Origin: an uncultured Opitutaceae bacterium
GTDB taxonomy: Bacteria; Verrucomicrobiota; Verrucomicrobiia; Opitutales; Opitutaceae
Length of the DNA stretch: 64,000 bases
Reading direction: 5' to 3'
NCBI GenBank assembly: GCA_937958045.1
Contig: CALFXL010000072.1
Coordinates: 15,212-79,211 of the forward strand
The first letter of the stretch is position 1. Each line of letters begins with the position of its first letter. Shown here piece after piece: positions 25,088 through 33,529 of this stretch. Below the pieces are notes generated by a model. The model worked only from the letters and a program-made list of their open reading frames with translations, had not been told where the DNA came from and searched no databases. The position numbers were made by a program, and so were the translations under genes.

Positions 25088-25558
25088 TCAGCGCGTGAGC
25101 GCGAGCGCGCCCGTACGGGCGAGTTCGACGATGCCAAACGCCTCCACCAGATCGAGGAAGGCAGCGGTCTTCGCGTCGTCACCGGTCATCTCGACGATCA
25201 CGGAATCGTGAGCGACGTTGACGATCTTCGCGCGGAAGATGTCGCAAATCTGCATGATTTCGGAGCGCGTCTTGCCGTCGGCTTTGAGTTTCACCAGGAG
25301 CAACTCGCGCTGCACGGCCTGGCCTTCCTTGAAGTCCACGACTTCGACGACATTCACGAGCTTGCGCAGTTGCTTGGTGACTTGATCGAGCGCGGCGTCG
25401 TCACCTTTCAGCACGACAGTGATCCGCGACAGGGTCGCATCATGCGTCGGAGCTACGTTGAGCGAGTCGATGTTAAAGCCGCGCCCGGAAAAAAGACCGG
25501 ACACGCGCGCCAGAACGCCGAACTGATTCTCAACGAGGACGGAGATCGTGTGTCGCAT
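25088..25558 (-). CDS. ilvN: Acetolactate synthase small (regulatory) subunit
   Basis: 156 aa. N-terminal ACT domain (RHTISVLVENQFGVLARVSGLFSGRGFN, about 2-75) that binds valine, followed by the C-terminal ALS_ss_C domain (RELLLVKLKAD). It activates and gives feedback control to the catalytic subunit, which is not in this window. The start ATG at 25558 has no clear Shine-Dalgarno; it lies 23 nt after the 3' CCA end of tRNA-Val on the same strand, with no terminator between, so the mRNA leader probably includes the tRNA. Confidence 0.95.
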   Translation of the reverse strand: MRHTISVLVENQFGVLARVSGLFSGRGFNIDSLNVAPTHDATLSRITVVLKGDDAALDQVTKQLRKLVNVVEVVDFKEGQAVQRELLLVKLKADGKTRSEIMQICDIFRAKIVNVAHDSVIVEMTGDDAKTAAFLDLVEAFGIVELARTGALALTR

Positions 25559-25581
25559 AGGAGTTACGTGTGGATACAGGA

Positions 25582-25658
25582 TGGTGGACGCTGAGGGACT
25601 CGAACCCCCGACCTACTCGGTGTAAACGAGCCGCTCTAACCAACTGAGCTAAGCGTCC
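25582..25658 (-). tRNA. tRNA-Val (anticodon UAC)
   Basis: 77 nt including encoded CCA. Acceptor GGACGCT / AGCGTCC, D arm AGCTCAGTTGG, anticodon loop TTTACAC giving UAC, T arm GGGTTCGAGTCCC. The stem 27-43 pair is G-U. It lies immediately upstream of ilvN on the same strand, and nothing between them looks like a terminator. Confidence 0.97.
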
Positions 25659-25782
25659 GGCGGAAAGGATGAGGAGAAAGCGCAGGGATGCGGGCTGACA
25701 AGGATTTATTCACAAGCGCCGTGCGAGGCGGAAAAATCGAACCAGACATCCGCTCGCACGGCCAAAGAATTTCCCGGTGTTT

Positions 25783-26826
25783 TCAGGCGGAAGCCAGCGC
25801 GCGCTTCGGCTTCAACCAGCCTTCACGCACCATCAGCTCGGCGTTCTGCACGGCGTTGAGCGCCGCACCCTTCCACAGATTGTCGCCGGAAACCCAGAAC
25901 GACAGACCGTTGTCGAGCGCAGTATCGACGCGGATGCGTCCCACGCCGCACTTCACCTTTTCGGCGAAATCGAGCGGCGTCGGATATTTCTTCGACGCCG
26001 GATCGTCAATGAGCTCGGCGCCCGGAAACTCCGCGATCGCACGGCGCGCTTCGTCCACGCTCACCGGCTTCTCGAACTCCGCGGAAACGGCGATCGAGTG
26101 CGCCCGCACGACGGGCACGCGCACGCAGGTCGCCGACACCTTGAGATTCGGCAGACCCATGATCTTGCGACTTTCGAGCATCATCTTGTGCTCTTCGCCG
26201 GTGTAACCGTCGGCGTTGAATGTATCCACTTGGGGAATACAGTTCTGCGCGATCTGGTAGGGATAAACTTTATGCTCCAACGGACGTCCGTGCACATAGG
26301 CCTGCGTCTGCTCTTCCAACTCGCGCACCGCTTCGGCGCCCGTGCCGGAAACCGATTGGTAGGTGGACGCGAAATAACGCTTCAGACCGAAGCGTTGGTG
26401 CAGCGGCCAGAGGCCCATCAGAGTGACGGCGGTCGAGCAGTTCGGATTGGCGATGATGCCCTTGTGCTGGCGCAGCCCTTCCGGGTTGATTTCCGGGATC
26501 ACGAGCGGCACGTCCTTTTCCATGCGGAGCGCGGAGCTCTTATCGATGACCAGACAGCCGTCCTTCACTGCATCGGGCGCGAGCGCGCGAGTGACGGAAC
26601 CGCCCGCGGCGAAAAACGCCACATCGACATCCGCGAAGACTCCAGGCTTCGCCTCTTCGATCACGTATTTTTTGCCATAGCGCTCCACGGTCTTGCCCGC
26701 CGACCGCGCCGAGGCGAAAAGCCGCAGCGAGGCCATCGGGAAATTGCGCTCATGCAAGAGCCGGACGAGCTCTTGACCGACGGCGCCGGTAGCGCCGACG
26801 ATGCCAACTGTGAGTGAAGTCTTCAC
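25783..26826 (-). CDS. asd: Aspartate-semialdehyde dehydrogenase
   Basis: 347 aa. NADP site GIVGATGAVGQELVRLL, the catalytic Cys in ANPNCSTAV, and the substrate-binding QSVSGTGAEA and VRVPVVRAHSIAVS. It reduces aspartyl phosphate to aspartate semialdehyde, the branch point to lysine, methionine and threonine. The start is GTG at 26826: AAGGAGAATCTATC precedes it as a good Shine-Dalgarno, and the family begins at this point. The frame reads further upstream without similarity. Its first 26 nt overlap the divergent L,D-transpeptidase frame. Confidence 0.95.
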   Translation of the reverse strand: MKTSLTVGIVGATGAVGQELVRLLHERNFPMASLRLFASARSAGKTVERYGKKYVIEEAKPGVFADVDVAFFAAGGSVTRALAPDAVKDGCLVIDKSSALRMEKDVPLVIPEINPEGLRQHKGIIANPNCSTAVTLMGLWPLHQRFGLKRYFASTYQSVSGTGAEAVRELEEQTQAYVHGRPLEHKVYPYQIAQNCIPQVDTFNADGYTGEEHKMMLESRKIMGLPNLKVSATCVRVPVVRAHSIAVSAEFEKPVSVDEARRAIAEFPGAELIDDPASKKYPTPLDFAEKVKCGVGRIRVDTALDNGLSFWVSGDNLWKGAALNAVQNAELMVREGWLKPKRALASA

Positions 26827-27364
26827 GATAGATTCTCCTTGGGAGTCCGCCAATAAAGCCGCCGCTGCTCTCGGCATCAAGCCCGCAGAGCGATTGCTGT
26901 TTGTTCAGATTTCCACCCAGACGATGCAGTTTTTCGCCCGGGGAAAACTCGTGCGCACCTTCGTCGTCTCCACGTCGAAACGCCCGCCCTCCAACGTGAA
27001 AAACTCGCTCGGCACTCCGCGCGGGCTTCACGAAATCGCCGAACGCATCGGCGCCGGCCAGCCGCCGGGGATCGTTTTTAAGGCGCGCGTTTCCACCGGA
27101 CATCACTTCCGCGAGCTCTCCCCTGCACTCGATAACGGCAACCTCATCACCAGCCGCATCCTCTGGCTCCGCGGACTCGAGCCAGGCGTCAACCGCGGCG
27201 GCGATGTCGATACGTACGAGCGCTATATCTATATTCACGGCACCAACCGCGAGGATCTCATCGGCGAACCGCAGAGCGCCGGCTGCGTGCTCATGCGCAA
27301 TCTCGATATCGTCGAGCTCTACGAACACGTGCGCACCGGCGATCTCGTGTGGATCGTCGATTAA
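26801..27364 (+). CDS. L,D-transpeptidase (YkuD domain) without a recognisable signal peptide
   Basis: 187 aa. The YkuD catalytic motif is complete: H146 in IHGTNRED and Cys162 in GEPQSAGCVLMRN. These enzymes cross-link peptidoglycan stems or attach lipoproteins to them, outside the cytoplasm. Here the N terminus (MPTVSEVFTIDSPWESANKAAAA) shows no signal peptide; either the start is wrong or export uses another route. The start overlaps the divergent asd gene by 26 nt. No later in-frame ATG gives a signal sequence. Confidence 0.82.
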   Translation: MPTVSEVFTIDSPWESANKAAAALGIKPAERLLFVQISTQTMQFFARGKLVRTFVVSTSKRPPSNVKNSLGTPRGLHEIAERIGAGQPPGIVFKARVSTGHHFRELSPALDNGNLITSRILWLRGLEPGVNRGGDVDTYERYIYIHGTNREDLIGEPQSAGCVLMRNLDIVELYEHVRTGDLVWIVD

Positions 27365-27380
27365 AACGCCGCGCGCCGAG

Positions 27381-29612
27381 TCAGCGATTGCGGCCAAACA
27401 ATAATCGCAACGAGTTTAAACACACCACGACGGTGCTCCCTTCGTGCGCCGCCACGCCGAGCGCAAGCGGCACCGCACCGGTCATCGACGCGATCGCCAT
27501 CACCACGACCACGCCGAGCGAGATCGTGAGATTTTGTTTGATCACACGACGCGCGCGACGACTGAGCTGATGCGCCGCGAGGAAGTTTTCAATGCGATCG
27601 TGCATCAAAATCACCTCGGCTTGCTCCAGCGCTGCGTCGCTGCCGCGCGCGCCCATCGCCACGGAAACATCGGCCGCCGCAAGACTCGGCGCATCGTTCA
27701 CGCCATCACCGACCATCGCGATTTTGTGTCCTTCGTGACGCAGCGATTGGATCGCCGCTACTTTGCCTTCGGGCGTGAGACCTGCGCGCACTTCGCCAAG
27801 ACCGATTTCCCTCGCGACATTTTCAGCGGCGTGCCGCCGATCGCCGGTCAACATCACCGTGCGAATGCCCACGCGCGCCAAACGCGACAGCACGTCGCGC
27901 GATTCTTCGCGAATCTGATCTTTCAATAAAACGCGGCCGACCAAATCGCGTCCCACCACCCACACTTCGCTCAACTCCGGCGCGGCCGGCGGCAACGTCC
28001 GCGCCCACTCGGCCAGCGGACCGCGTTCCAAAAGTTCGCGTCGTCCGAGGAGCACTTGCGCGCCTCCCACCTGCCCGCGCACGCCGTGGCCCGTGATGGA
28101 TTCAAACGCATCCGCATCGACCTCACGCACGCCTTGCGCACGCGCATGACGCACGATCGCGCGCGCCAGCGGATGCTCGGAGTTGATTTCGAGCGCGTAG
28201 GCCAGTTCGAGAACTTCTTTTTCGCGGCCCGGCGGAAAGCTCTCCACGCCCGTCACCGCAAGTTCGCCCGTCGTGAGCGTGCCCGTTTTATCGAGCGCGA
28301 CCGTGTCGATCTCCGCGAGTTTTTCGATGGCCGCGCCCCCACGGAACAACACGCCGTGTTTCGCTCCCCACGCGATCGCCGCCAGGATCGCCGACGGAAT
28401 CGACAACACCAACGCGCATGGACTCATCACGACAAGCAACGTCATCGCGCGATAAAATGCCGAGCTTTGCTCCGCGGTGTTTGCAAACGCAGGCAAGCCC
28501 AACGCCAGCCACCACACCAAAAACATCGCCGCACATACGCCCAATACCAGCAGCGTGTAACCGCCGCCAAAACGATCCGTGAAACGTTCGCTCGGCGCGC
28601 GCAGCTTTTGCGCGGTTTGGATGAGACGAATGATTTTCTGCAGCGTGCTTTCCGACGGCAGGCGCCGCACATCAAAATCCACCGCGCCCCAGAGATTGAT
28701 CGTGCCGCTAAACACTGGCGCCCCCACGTCTTTTTCCACCGGCACCGCTTCGCCCGTCAGTGCGGACTCATCGCTCGCGCTGCGGCCTTTCGCCACCGTG
28801 CCATCGGCGGGAAACGCTTCGCCGGGCTTCACGCGCACGCGATCGCCGATGCCGAGTTCGTCCACATTCACGAGACGTTCGGCGCCGTTGGGCATCACCA
28901 AGGTCGCGGTCTTCGGCGCCGATTTCAGCAATGAGCCCACTTCGCGCTGCGTGCGATCGAGCGCATAGTCTTCCATCGCGCCCGATGCGGAGAACAAAAA
29001 CAACAACAGTACCGCTTCGCCCCACGCGCCGATGCACACCGCGCCAACCGCCACCGCGAGCATGAGGAAATGAATGTCCAACTTTCGCGCGCGGAGATTT
29101 TCCCACGTGTCTTTCACGGCGTCCCAACCGCCCGCGATCAACGCCACGGAATACAGCGTGCGACTCAGCCACCCCGGACCGATACCCGCTTTCTCCACCG
29201 CGAACCCGGCGATGCCAAACACGCCGCAAGCCGCCGCGAGCAGTGCGAGTTCCTTCCATTCGGATTCTTCAACGCTCTCCGGCTCGTCCAATTCCGGCCA
29301 GGCGAACTCGCGCCATTTCCAAAAACTCGGCGCCGTCTCGCAACTGACCTCAGCGACTTCCGTCGTGCCGCCATTGCGTCTTAACACATAGCCTGCGGGG
29401 ATTTTCGCCGTAAGGCTCAACTGCGACTCCACAGCGGCCAGCGTTTCAGCGAGGCGCAATTCCAACTGCGCCAAGTCCACATCGCCGAGCGTGGCCACGG
29501 CGACTTTGCGCGCCGCCGGATCCAGCCGAACCGCCTCCACGCCCGGTTCTTCGCGCAAAAATCGCGCGAGCGTTTCCGCCCAGTTTTCGGAGGTGCGTGC
29601 GTGCGTGGACAT
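27381..29612 (-). CDS. Heavy-metal P-type ATPase (zinc/cadmium/copper exporter family)
   Basis: 743 aa. Membrane segments start at about 122. The ion motif is SPC (397-399, MSPCALVLS), the phosphorylated Asp is D441 (DKTGT), HP motif NSEHPLARA is about 477-485, and GDGVNDAP is near the end of the ATP domain. The SPC motif and HP pair put it in the P1B group, most like Zn/Cd/Pb exporters. The N-terminal about 90 residues look like a degenerate heavy-metal-associated domain: the usual CxxC is absent. Start ATG 29612 chosen; ATG 29624 is possible. It is divergent from the DinG gene. Confidence 0.92.
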   Translation of the reverse strand: MSTHARTSENWAETLARFLREEPGVEAVRLDPAARKVAVATLGDVDLAQLELRLAETLAAVESQLSLTAKIPAGYVLRRNGGTTEVAEVSCETAPSFWKWREFAWPELDEPESVEESEWKELALLAAACGVFGIAGFAVEKAGIGPGWLSRTLYSVALIAGGWDAVKDTWENLRARKLDIHFLMLAVAVGAVCIGAWGEAVLLLFLFSASGAMEDYALDRTQREVGSLLKSAPKTATLVMPNGAERLVNVDELGIGDRVRVKPGEAFPADGTVAKGRSASDESALTGEAVPVEKDVGAPVFSGTINLWGAVDFDVRRLPSESTLQKIIRLIQTAQKLRAPSERFTDRFGGGYTLLVLGVCAAMFLVWWLALGLPAFANTAEQSSAFYRAMTLLVVMSPCALVLSIPSAILAAIAWGAKHGVLFRGGAAIEKLAEIDTVALDKTGTLTTGELAVTGVESFPPGREKEVLELAYALEINSEHPLARAIVRHARAQGVREVDADAFESITGHGVRGQVGGAQVLLGRRELLERGPLAEWARTLPPAAPELSEVWVVGRDLVGRVLLKDQIREESRDVLSRLARVGIRTVMLTGDRRHAAENVAREIGLGEVRAGLTPEGKVAAIQSLRHEGHKIAMVGDGVNDAPSLAAADVSVAMGARGSDAALEQAEVILMHDRIENFLAAHQLSRRARRVIKQNLTISLGVVVVMAIASMTGAVPLALGVAAHEGSTVVVCLNSLRLLFGRNR

Positions 29613-29701
29613 GTGGCGCAGCATGCGTGCGGATGCGGCACGCGCAAATCGCAATTGCGCCGTCCGCTCGCGCCGCATTGGGTGCGCATCCCTCCGTTTT
29701 C

Positions 29702-31774
29702 ATGATCGGCCTGAACGAACACCTCGATGCCGCAGTTCCGCCTCCGCCGCCTTCGCGCGCCGGCGAGCTCGCCGCGAAGATTTTCGCCGAGGGCGGCTGG
29801 CTGCAAAACGGACTCGGCCTTGAGCATCGTCCCGAGCAGGAACACATGGCGCGCTCCGTGGCGCGCGCGATGGAAAACGACGTGCCGTTGCTCTTCGAGG
29901 CCGGCACGGGCGTGGGAAAATCGCTCGCGTATTTGCTTCCCGGCATCGTGCACGCCGTCGATCAAGCGCGGCCGTTGATCGTTTCCACGCACACCATCGC
30001 ACTGCAGGAACAACTCGAAACCAAAGACCTGCCGCTGTGCCGACGCGTGTTTTCGTCCACATCGCAACTCGAGCGCTATGCGACGTTCAAGAGCGCGGTG
30101 CTCGTGGGGAAATCCAACTATCTCTGCACCACGCGCCTCGCCAACGCGCTGCGCGACAAGCACGAGCTGTTTTCCACGCCCGAACACGACGAACTCCAAC
30201 GCATCGCAGCCTGGTCGCAAACATCGCTCCACGGACTTCGCCACGAGCTCACACCGCCGGTCTCGCCCGACGTGTGGGATCTCGTGAACGCCGACTCGTC
30301 CGCCTGCGCGCGCAAATACTGCGATTGCGAAAAATGTTTTTATCAGCGCGCCCGCGCTCGGCTCGCGCAGGCCAATGTGATCATCGTCAATCACTCGCTG
30401 CTCTTCGCGTTGCTCAACGCCGGCGGCGCGCAAGCACGCGGTGGTTCGCGCGGGGTTTTATTCCCCGACGATTTTCTCGTGCTCGACGAGGCGCACACCG
30501 TGCCGGAAGTCGCGACAGACCACTTCGGTCTGCGTCTTTCGAGCTACGGCGTGGATCGGATGTTGAAGTACCTCTACAATCCGAAAACGAAACGCGGCCT
30601 GCTCCAGCGCCACGGCGGTCCCGAAGCGCGCCAGCTCGTCTGCGACGCACTCGAGGCGTCGTATCAATTTTTCAACTACATCGCCGAGCACCTGCTCGAT
30701 AAACAACCCATTGTCCGCGTGCGCGCCGAAGGCGTCGCCGAACCGTGGCTCGATGGCCCATTGCTTGCGCTCATCAAAGCCGTGCGCACCGCCGCGGATC
30801 GTTTCGACGAAGGCCGCGATCGCGAAGAATTGCTCGAACAAACGCAGAAGCTCAAAGCCGTGCAGACCGGTCTGCGACAATTCCTCAGTCTGGCCGACGA
30901 CAAAGCCGTTTACTGGCTCGAGCGCAGCGGACGCCGTCACACCATCGTCACTTTGCGCAGCGCGCCGATCGATATCGCGCCGGAGCTGCGCGACGCGCTG
31001 CTGCGACGCGGCACCTCGGTGATTTTCACCAGCGCCACGCTCGCGATGGGTGGACGCATCGAGCCGTTTCAACAACGCATCGGCGCCGAAGATGTGCGCT
31101 CCGCAGTGGTGAAATCGCCCTTCGATTTCGAGCGCAACATGCGCGTTTTCATCGCAAGCGACATCCCGCTGCCGACCGCTCGCGATGCCCGCCTCGCACT
31201 CGATGCGCTGATCGACTACATACAGTTCTGCACGCTGCGCGTTCGCGGCGGTTCGCTCGTGTTGTTTACGAGCTATCATGACATGCGTCAGGTTGCCGCG
31301 GCATTGGGGCCCATTTATGCCCACGAAGGCCGGCCGTTTCTCATGCAAGGCGCGGATCTCTCGCGCACCGAGTTGACCAAACAAATGCGGGCCGAGGGCA
31401 ACGCGATCTTGTTTGGCACCGACAGTTTTTGGACCGGCGTGGACATCCCGGGCGACGCGCTTTCGCAAGTGATTGTGACGCGGCTGCCGTTTGAAGTACC
31501 GACGCAACCCATTCTGGAAGCCCGCGCCGAATGGATTACCGACCGCGGCGGCAGTCCGTTTTCCGAGCTCACACTTCCGGATGCCCTCATAAAATTCCGC
31601 CAAGGCATCGGCCGGCTCATCCGGACCGCCACAGATCGGGGACTGATCACCTTGCTCGACAGCCGACTGCTTGCCAAACCCTACGGCCGGGAATTCCTCC
31701 AATGTTTGCCAGTCGCTCGCTTCGAACGTCTTACCCGAGAAAATCGCGACACGCGATTTATGCCTTTTGCTTAG
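29702..31774 (+). CDS. DinG-family ATP-dependent helicase with iron-sulfur motif
   Basis: 690 aa. Walker A FEAGTGVGKS (66-74), the 4Fe-4S region with Cys142 (NYLCTTRL) and Cys 202, 207, 209 and 212 (CARKYCDCEKC), DEAH box (262-265), and C-terminal motif V/VI (FGTDSFWTGVDIPGD; RQGIGRLIR). This is the XPD/DinG superfamily 2 layout, acting 5'-to-3' on DNA with bubbles, forks or R-loops. Start ATG 29702 chosen: the upstream part of the open frame is antisense to the P-type ATPase gene. An extra Cys in the Fe-S cluster region (five in all) leaves the ligand assignment open. Confidence 0.92.
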   Translation: MIGLNEHLDAAVPPPPPSRAGELAAKIFAEGGWLQNGLGLEHRPEQEHMARSVARAMENDVPLLFEAGTGVGKSLAYLLPGIVHAVDQARPLIVSTHTIALQEQLETKDLPLCRRVFSSTSQLERYATFKSAVLVGKSNYLCTTRLANALRDKHELFSTPEHDELQRIAAWSQTSLHGLRHELTPPVSPDVWDLVNADSSACARKYCDCEKCFYQRARARLAQANVIIVNHSLLFALLNAGGAQARGGSRGVLFPDDFLVLDEAHTVPEVATDHFGLRLSSYGVDRMLKYLYNPKTKRGLLQRHGGPEARQLVCDALEASYQFFNYIAEHLLDKQPIVRVRAEGVAEPWLDGPLLALIKAVRTAADRFDEGRDREELLEQTQKLKAVQTGLRQFLSLADDKAVYWLERSGRRHTIVTLRSAPIDIAPELRDALLRRGTSVIFTSATLAMGGRIEPFQQRIGAEDVRSAVVKSPFDFERNMRVFIASDIPLPTARDARLALDALIDYIQFCTLRVRGGSLVLFTSYHDMRQVAAALGPIYAHEGRPFLMQGADLSRTELTKQMRAEGNAILFGTDSFWTGVDIPGDALSQVIVTRLPFEVPTQPILEARAEWITDRGGSPFSELTLPDALIKFRQGIGRLIRTATDRGLITLLDSRLLAKPYGREFLQCLPVARFERLTRENRDTRFMPFA

Positions 31775-31808
31775 CCCGCTAGACTGCCTAACTCGCGTTC
31801 ACCACTAC

Positions 31809-32525
31809 ATGCATCTCCGCAGCGCCGCACTTTCCGACATCGGAAAACTCCGCCGTTATAATGAAGACCGCCTTCTGCACGACGATACGCTCCACCTGTA
31901 CGGCGTGGCGGACGGCGTGGGCGGACTGCCTGGCGGCGCAGAGGCGGCGCAATGCGCGATCGAAGCGGTGCATCACGCCATCCACATGGCCGAAGGCGAA
32001 CCCGACCTCGCCAAAATCACTCTCGCTGCAAACAAAACCGTTGCCCAGCTCGGCGCGCGCCTGAGCCCGCACTATGGCATCGGGTCGACGTTGACTTACG
32101 GCCTGTTTCGCCGCGGCCAACTCCAGCTCGCGCATGTCGGCGACTCGCGTTGCTACGTCGCGATCGGCGGCGATCTCGAATGCCTCACCATGGATCACTC
32201 CGTGGAAAACGAAGCCCGCGCCCGCATCGCCCGCGGCGAGCTCGTCTGGGTCAGCGAACAACATCGCAACGCCCTCACCCGGTGCATCGGCCAAACGACG
32301 CCGCTTCAGGTCGACATCACTTTCCGCCCGCTGACGCCCGGCGAACGTTACTTTTTCTGCAGCGACGGCGTCACCAAACTCATCCGCGAAAACGAGCTCG
32401 CCGAGATGCTCATGGTGGACGCCGCCCCCGCCAAAATCCTCCGCTCCATCATCGATCTCGCCAATGCCCGCGGCGGCCTCGACAACGCCACCGGGGTGAT
32501 CGTGTTTGTCGACGATCTCGCATGA
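31809..32525 (+). CDS. PP2C-family protein serine/threonine phosphatase
   Basis: 238 aa, complete. Metal-binding Asp motifs: RRYNEDRLL, GVADGVGG, HVGDSRCY, CSDGVTKLI and GGLDNATGVIV. This is a bare catalytic PP2C domain, cytoplasmic, removing phosphate from Ser/Thr kinase targets; no Hanks-type kinase is in the window. It overlaps the following TPR gene by ATGA (stop at 32523-32525, next start at 32522), so both are translationally coupled. Confidence 0.93.
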   Translation: MHLRSAALSDIGKLRRYNEDRLLHDDTLHLYGVADGVGGLPGGAEAAQCAIEAVHHAIHMAEGEPDLAKITLAANKTVAQLGARLSPHYGIGSTLTYGLFRRGQLQLAHVGDSRCYVAIGGDLECLTMDHSVENEARARIARGELVWVSEQHRNALTRCIGQTTPLQVDITFRPLTPGERYFFCSDGVTKLIRENELAEMLMVDAAPAKILRSIIDLANARGGLDNATGVIVFVDDLA

Positions 32526-32842
32526 GCAACGCTCCTAAACGCTCCGAAACCTTCGCCGCGCTCGTCACCCGTCAGCCGGACAACGAACTTTTTCGTTTCA
32601 GCCTCGCCCAAGCGCTGGTCGCCGAGCACCGGTTGATGGACGCGATCGAGCACTACCAATTTTGCGTCGCCAAAAAACCCGATTGGATGATGGCGCACAT
32701 CTTGTTGGGAAAATTGTTTCTCGAACTCGGGAAAAAAGCCGAAGCGCTTCCCCACCTGCAAACAGCGCTCCAACTCGCGGTCGAACAATCGCACGAAGAC
32801 CCCGAGCGCGAACTCCGCGCCTTGCTCGACTCAATCGCCTGA
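32522..32842 (+). CDS. TPR-repeat protein coupled to the PP2C phosphatase
   Basis: 106 aa. The central part (about 22-90) shows two tetratricopeptide-like units (LFRFSLAQALVAEHRLMDAIEHY, HILLGKLFLELGKKAEALPHL). No signal or membrane segment, so cytoplasmic. Because its start overlaps the PP2C stop by 4 nt, it is probably made in equal amounts and may be a partner or adaptor; this is inference. A hairpin follows at about 32864. Confidence 0.85.
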   Translation: MSNAPKRSETFAALVTRQPDNELFRFSLAQALVAEHRLMDAIEHYQFCVAKKPDWMMAHILLGKLFLELGKKAEALPHLQTALQLAVEQSHEDPERELRALLDSIA

Positions 32843-32863
32843 TTTCCGCGCGCGGAAAAGATG

Positions 32864-32891
32864 AGCCCGGGCACGTTTCCATGCCCGGGCT
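32864..32891. terminator. Hairpin, possible terminator between convergent TPR gene and small secreted protein
   Basis: AGCCCGGGCA and TGCCCGGGCT pair perfectly around an 8-nt loop. T run is weak on both strands (TTCC on plus, ATCTTTT on minus), so it may serve both convergent genes. Confidence 0.5.
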
Positions 32892-32955
32892 TCCTAGTTG
32901 GACCTGCGATACACAGCATCGCTTGGTGTAGTCGGGCCGCGAAGCCCGAAAGGGT

Positions 32956-33237
32956 TTAAACCATGTAGAGATTGCTCTCGCTCCAGCGGGCTTCGTTGCG
33001 GACCTCGAAACGCGATGACCACGTCACCGGCCCAGGGCGCTGCCAGAGCTGCAAGCGCGGTAAGAACGAAAACTCTAAAACGGCCGCCAGCTGGCTGTCC
33101 TGTTCGAGCACGGAGGAAACCGCTGGGAACTCGTTGGCAGGAACCAAATCCGCCCTCGTCGCCGACGCCGCCGCCAACACACATGCCGCACAAGCCAGAC
33201 TGCGGGCGATTTTCAAAATGTCGGAAGCGGATGGCAT
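32956..33237 (-). CDS. Small putative secreted protein
   Basis: 93 aa, no family recognised. Residues 9-29 form a signal peptide (ILKIARSLACAACVLAAASATRA) with a plausible cleavage after ATRA, then a mature part of about 64 residues with LVPANEFPAVSSV and LEFSFLPRLQLWQRPGPVTW. A weak Shine-Dalgarno (AAGGGA) lies 10-15 nt upstream of the ATG. It could be a small periplasmic or surface protein; the signal peptide and codon bias argue that it is a real gene. Confidence 0.55.
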   Translation of the reverse strand: MPSASDILKIARSLACAACVLAAASATRADLVPANEFPAVSSVLEQDSQLAAVLEFSFLPRLQLWQRPGPVTWSSRFEVRNEARWSESNLYMV

Positions 33238-33529
33238 TGAGTACGTTTCCCTTGGTCTAATTCACAAGGCGTTTGCGATTATTGAGTAGTAATCGGTTGG
33301 TTAATTCCTGTGGGCTTGTCGTAAAATACTACGGCACGTCTTTGATTTTCACCCGGTTAAAAATGCGTAAACACCGAGTGAAAGCGGCAGACGCGAGTGT
33401 GGGGAGCCTACCAACAGTGTGCAATGTATTTTGCCCTCCAAGCCACACATTTTTCCAAGTGGCGACCCTATCAAAACGTTGCGCACGCGTCCTCGCTTCT
33501 TGGGTCCATTCCGGGCAACAAATCATCCT
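33238..33529. other. 292-nt intergenic stretch, AT-richer than genes, no feature recognised
   Basis: Lies between the divergent small secreted protein and the glycosyltransferase, so it probably holds both promoters. I see no clear -10/-35 pair, hairpin terminator or known riboswitch. The open frames in it lack ribosome-binding sites. Confidence 0.6.

Noticed and set aside
31809..32842. PP2C-TPR pair as part of a type VI secretion or anti-phage module
   Set aside because: No kinase, T6SS core gene or nuclease nearby.
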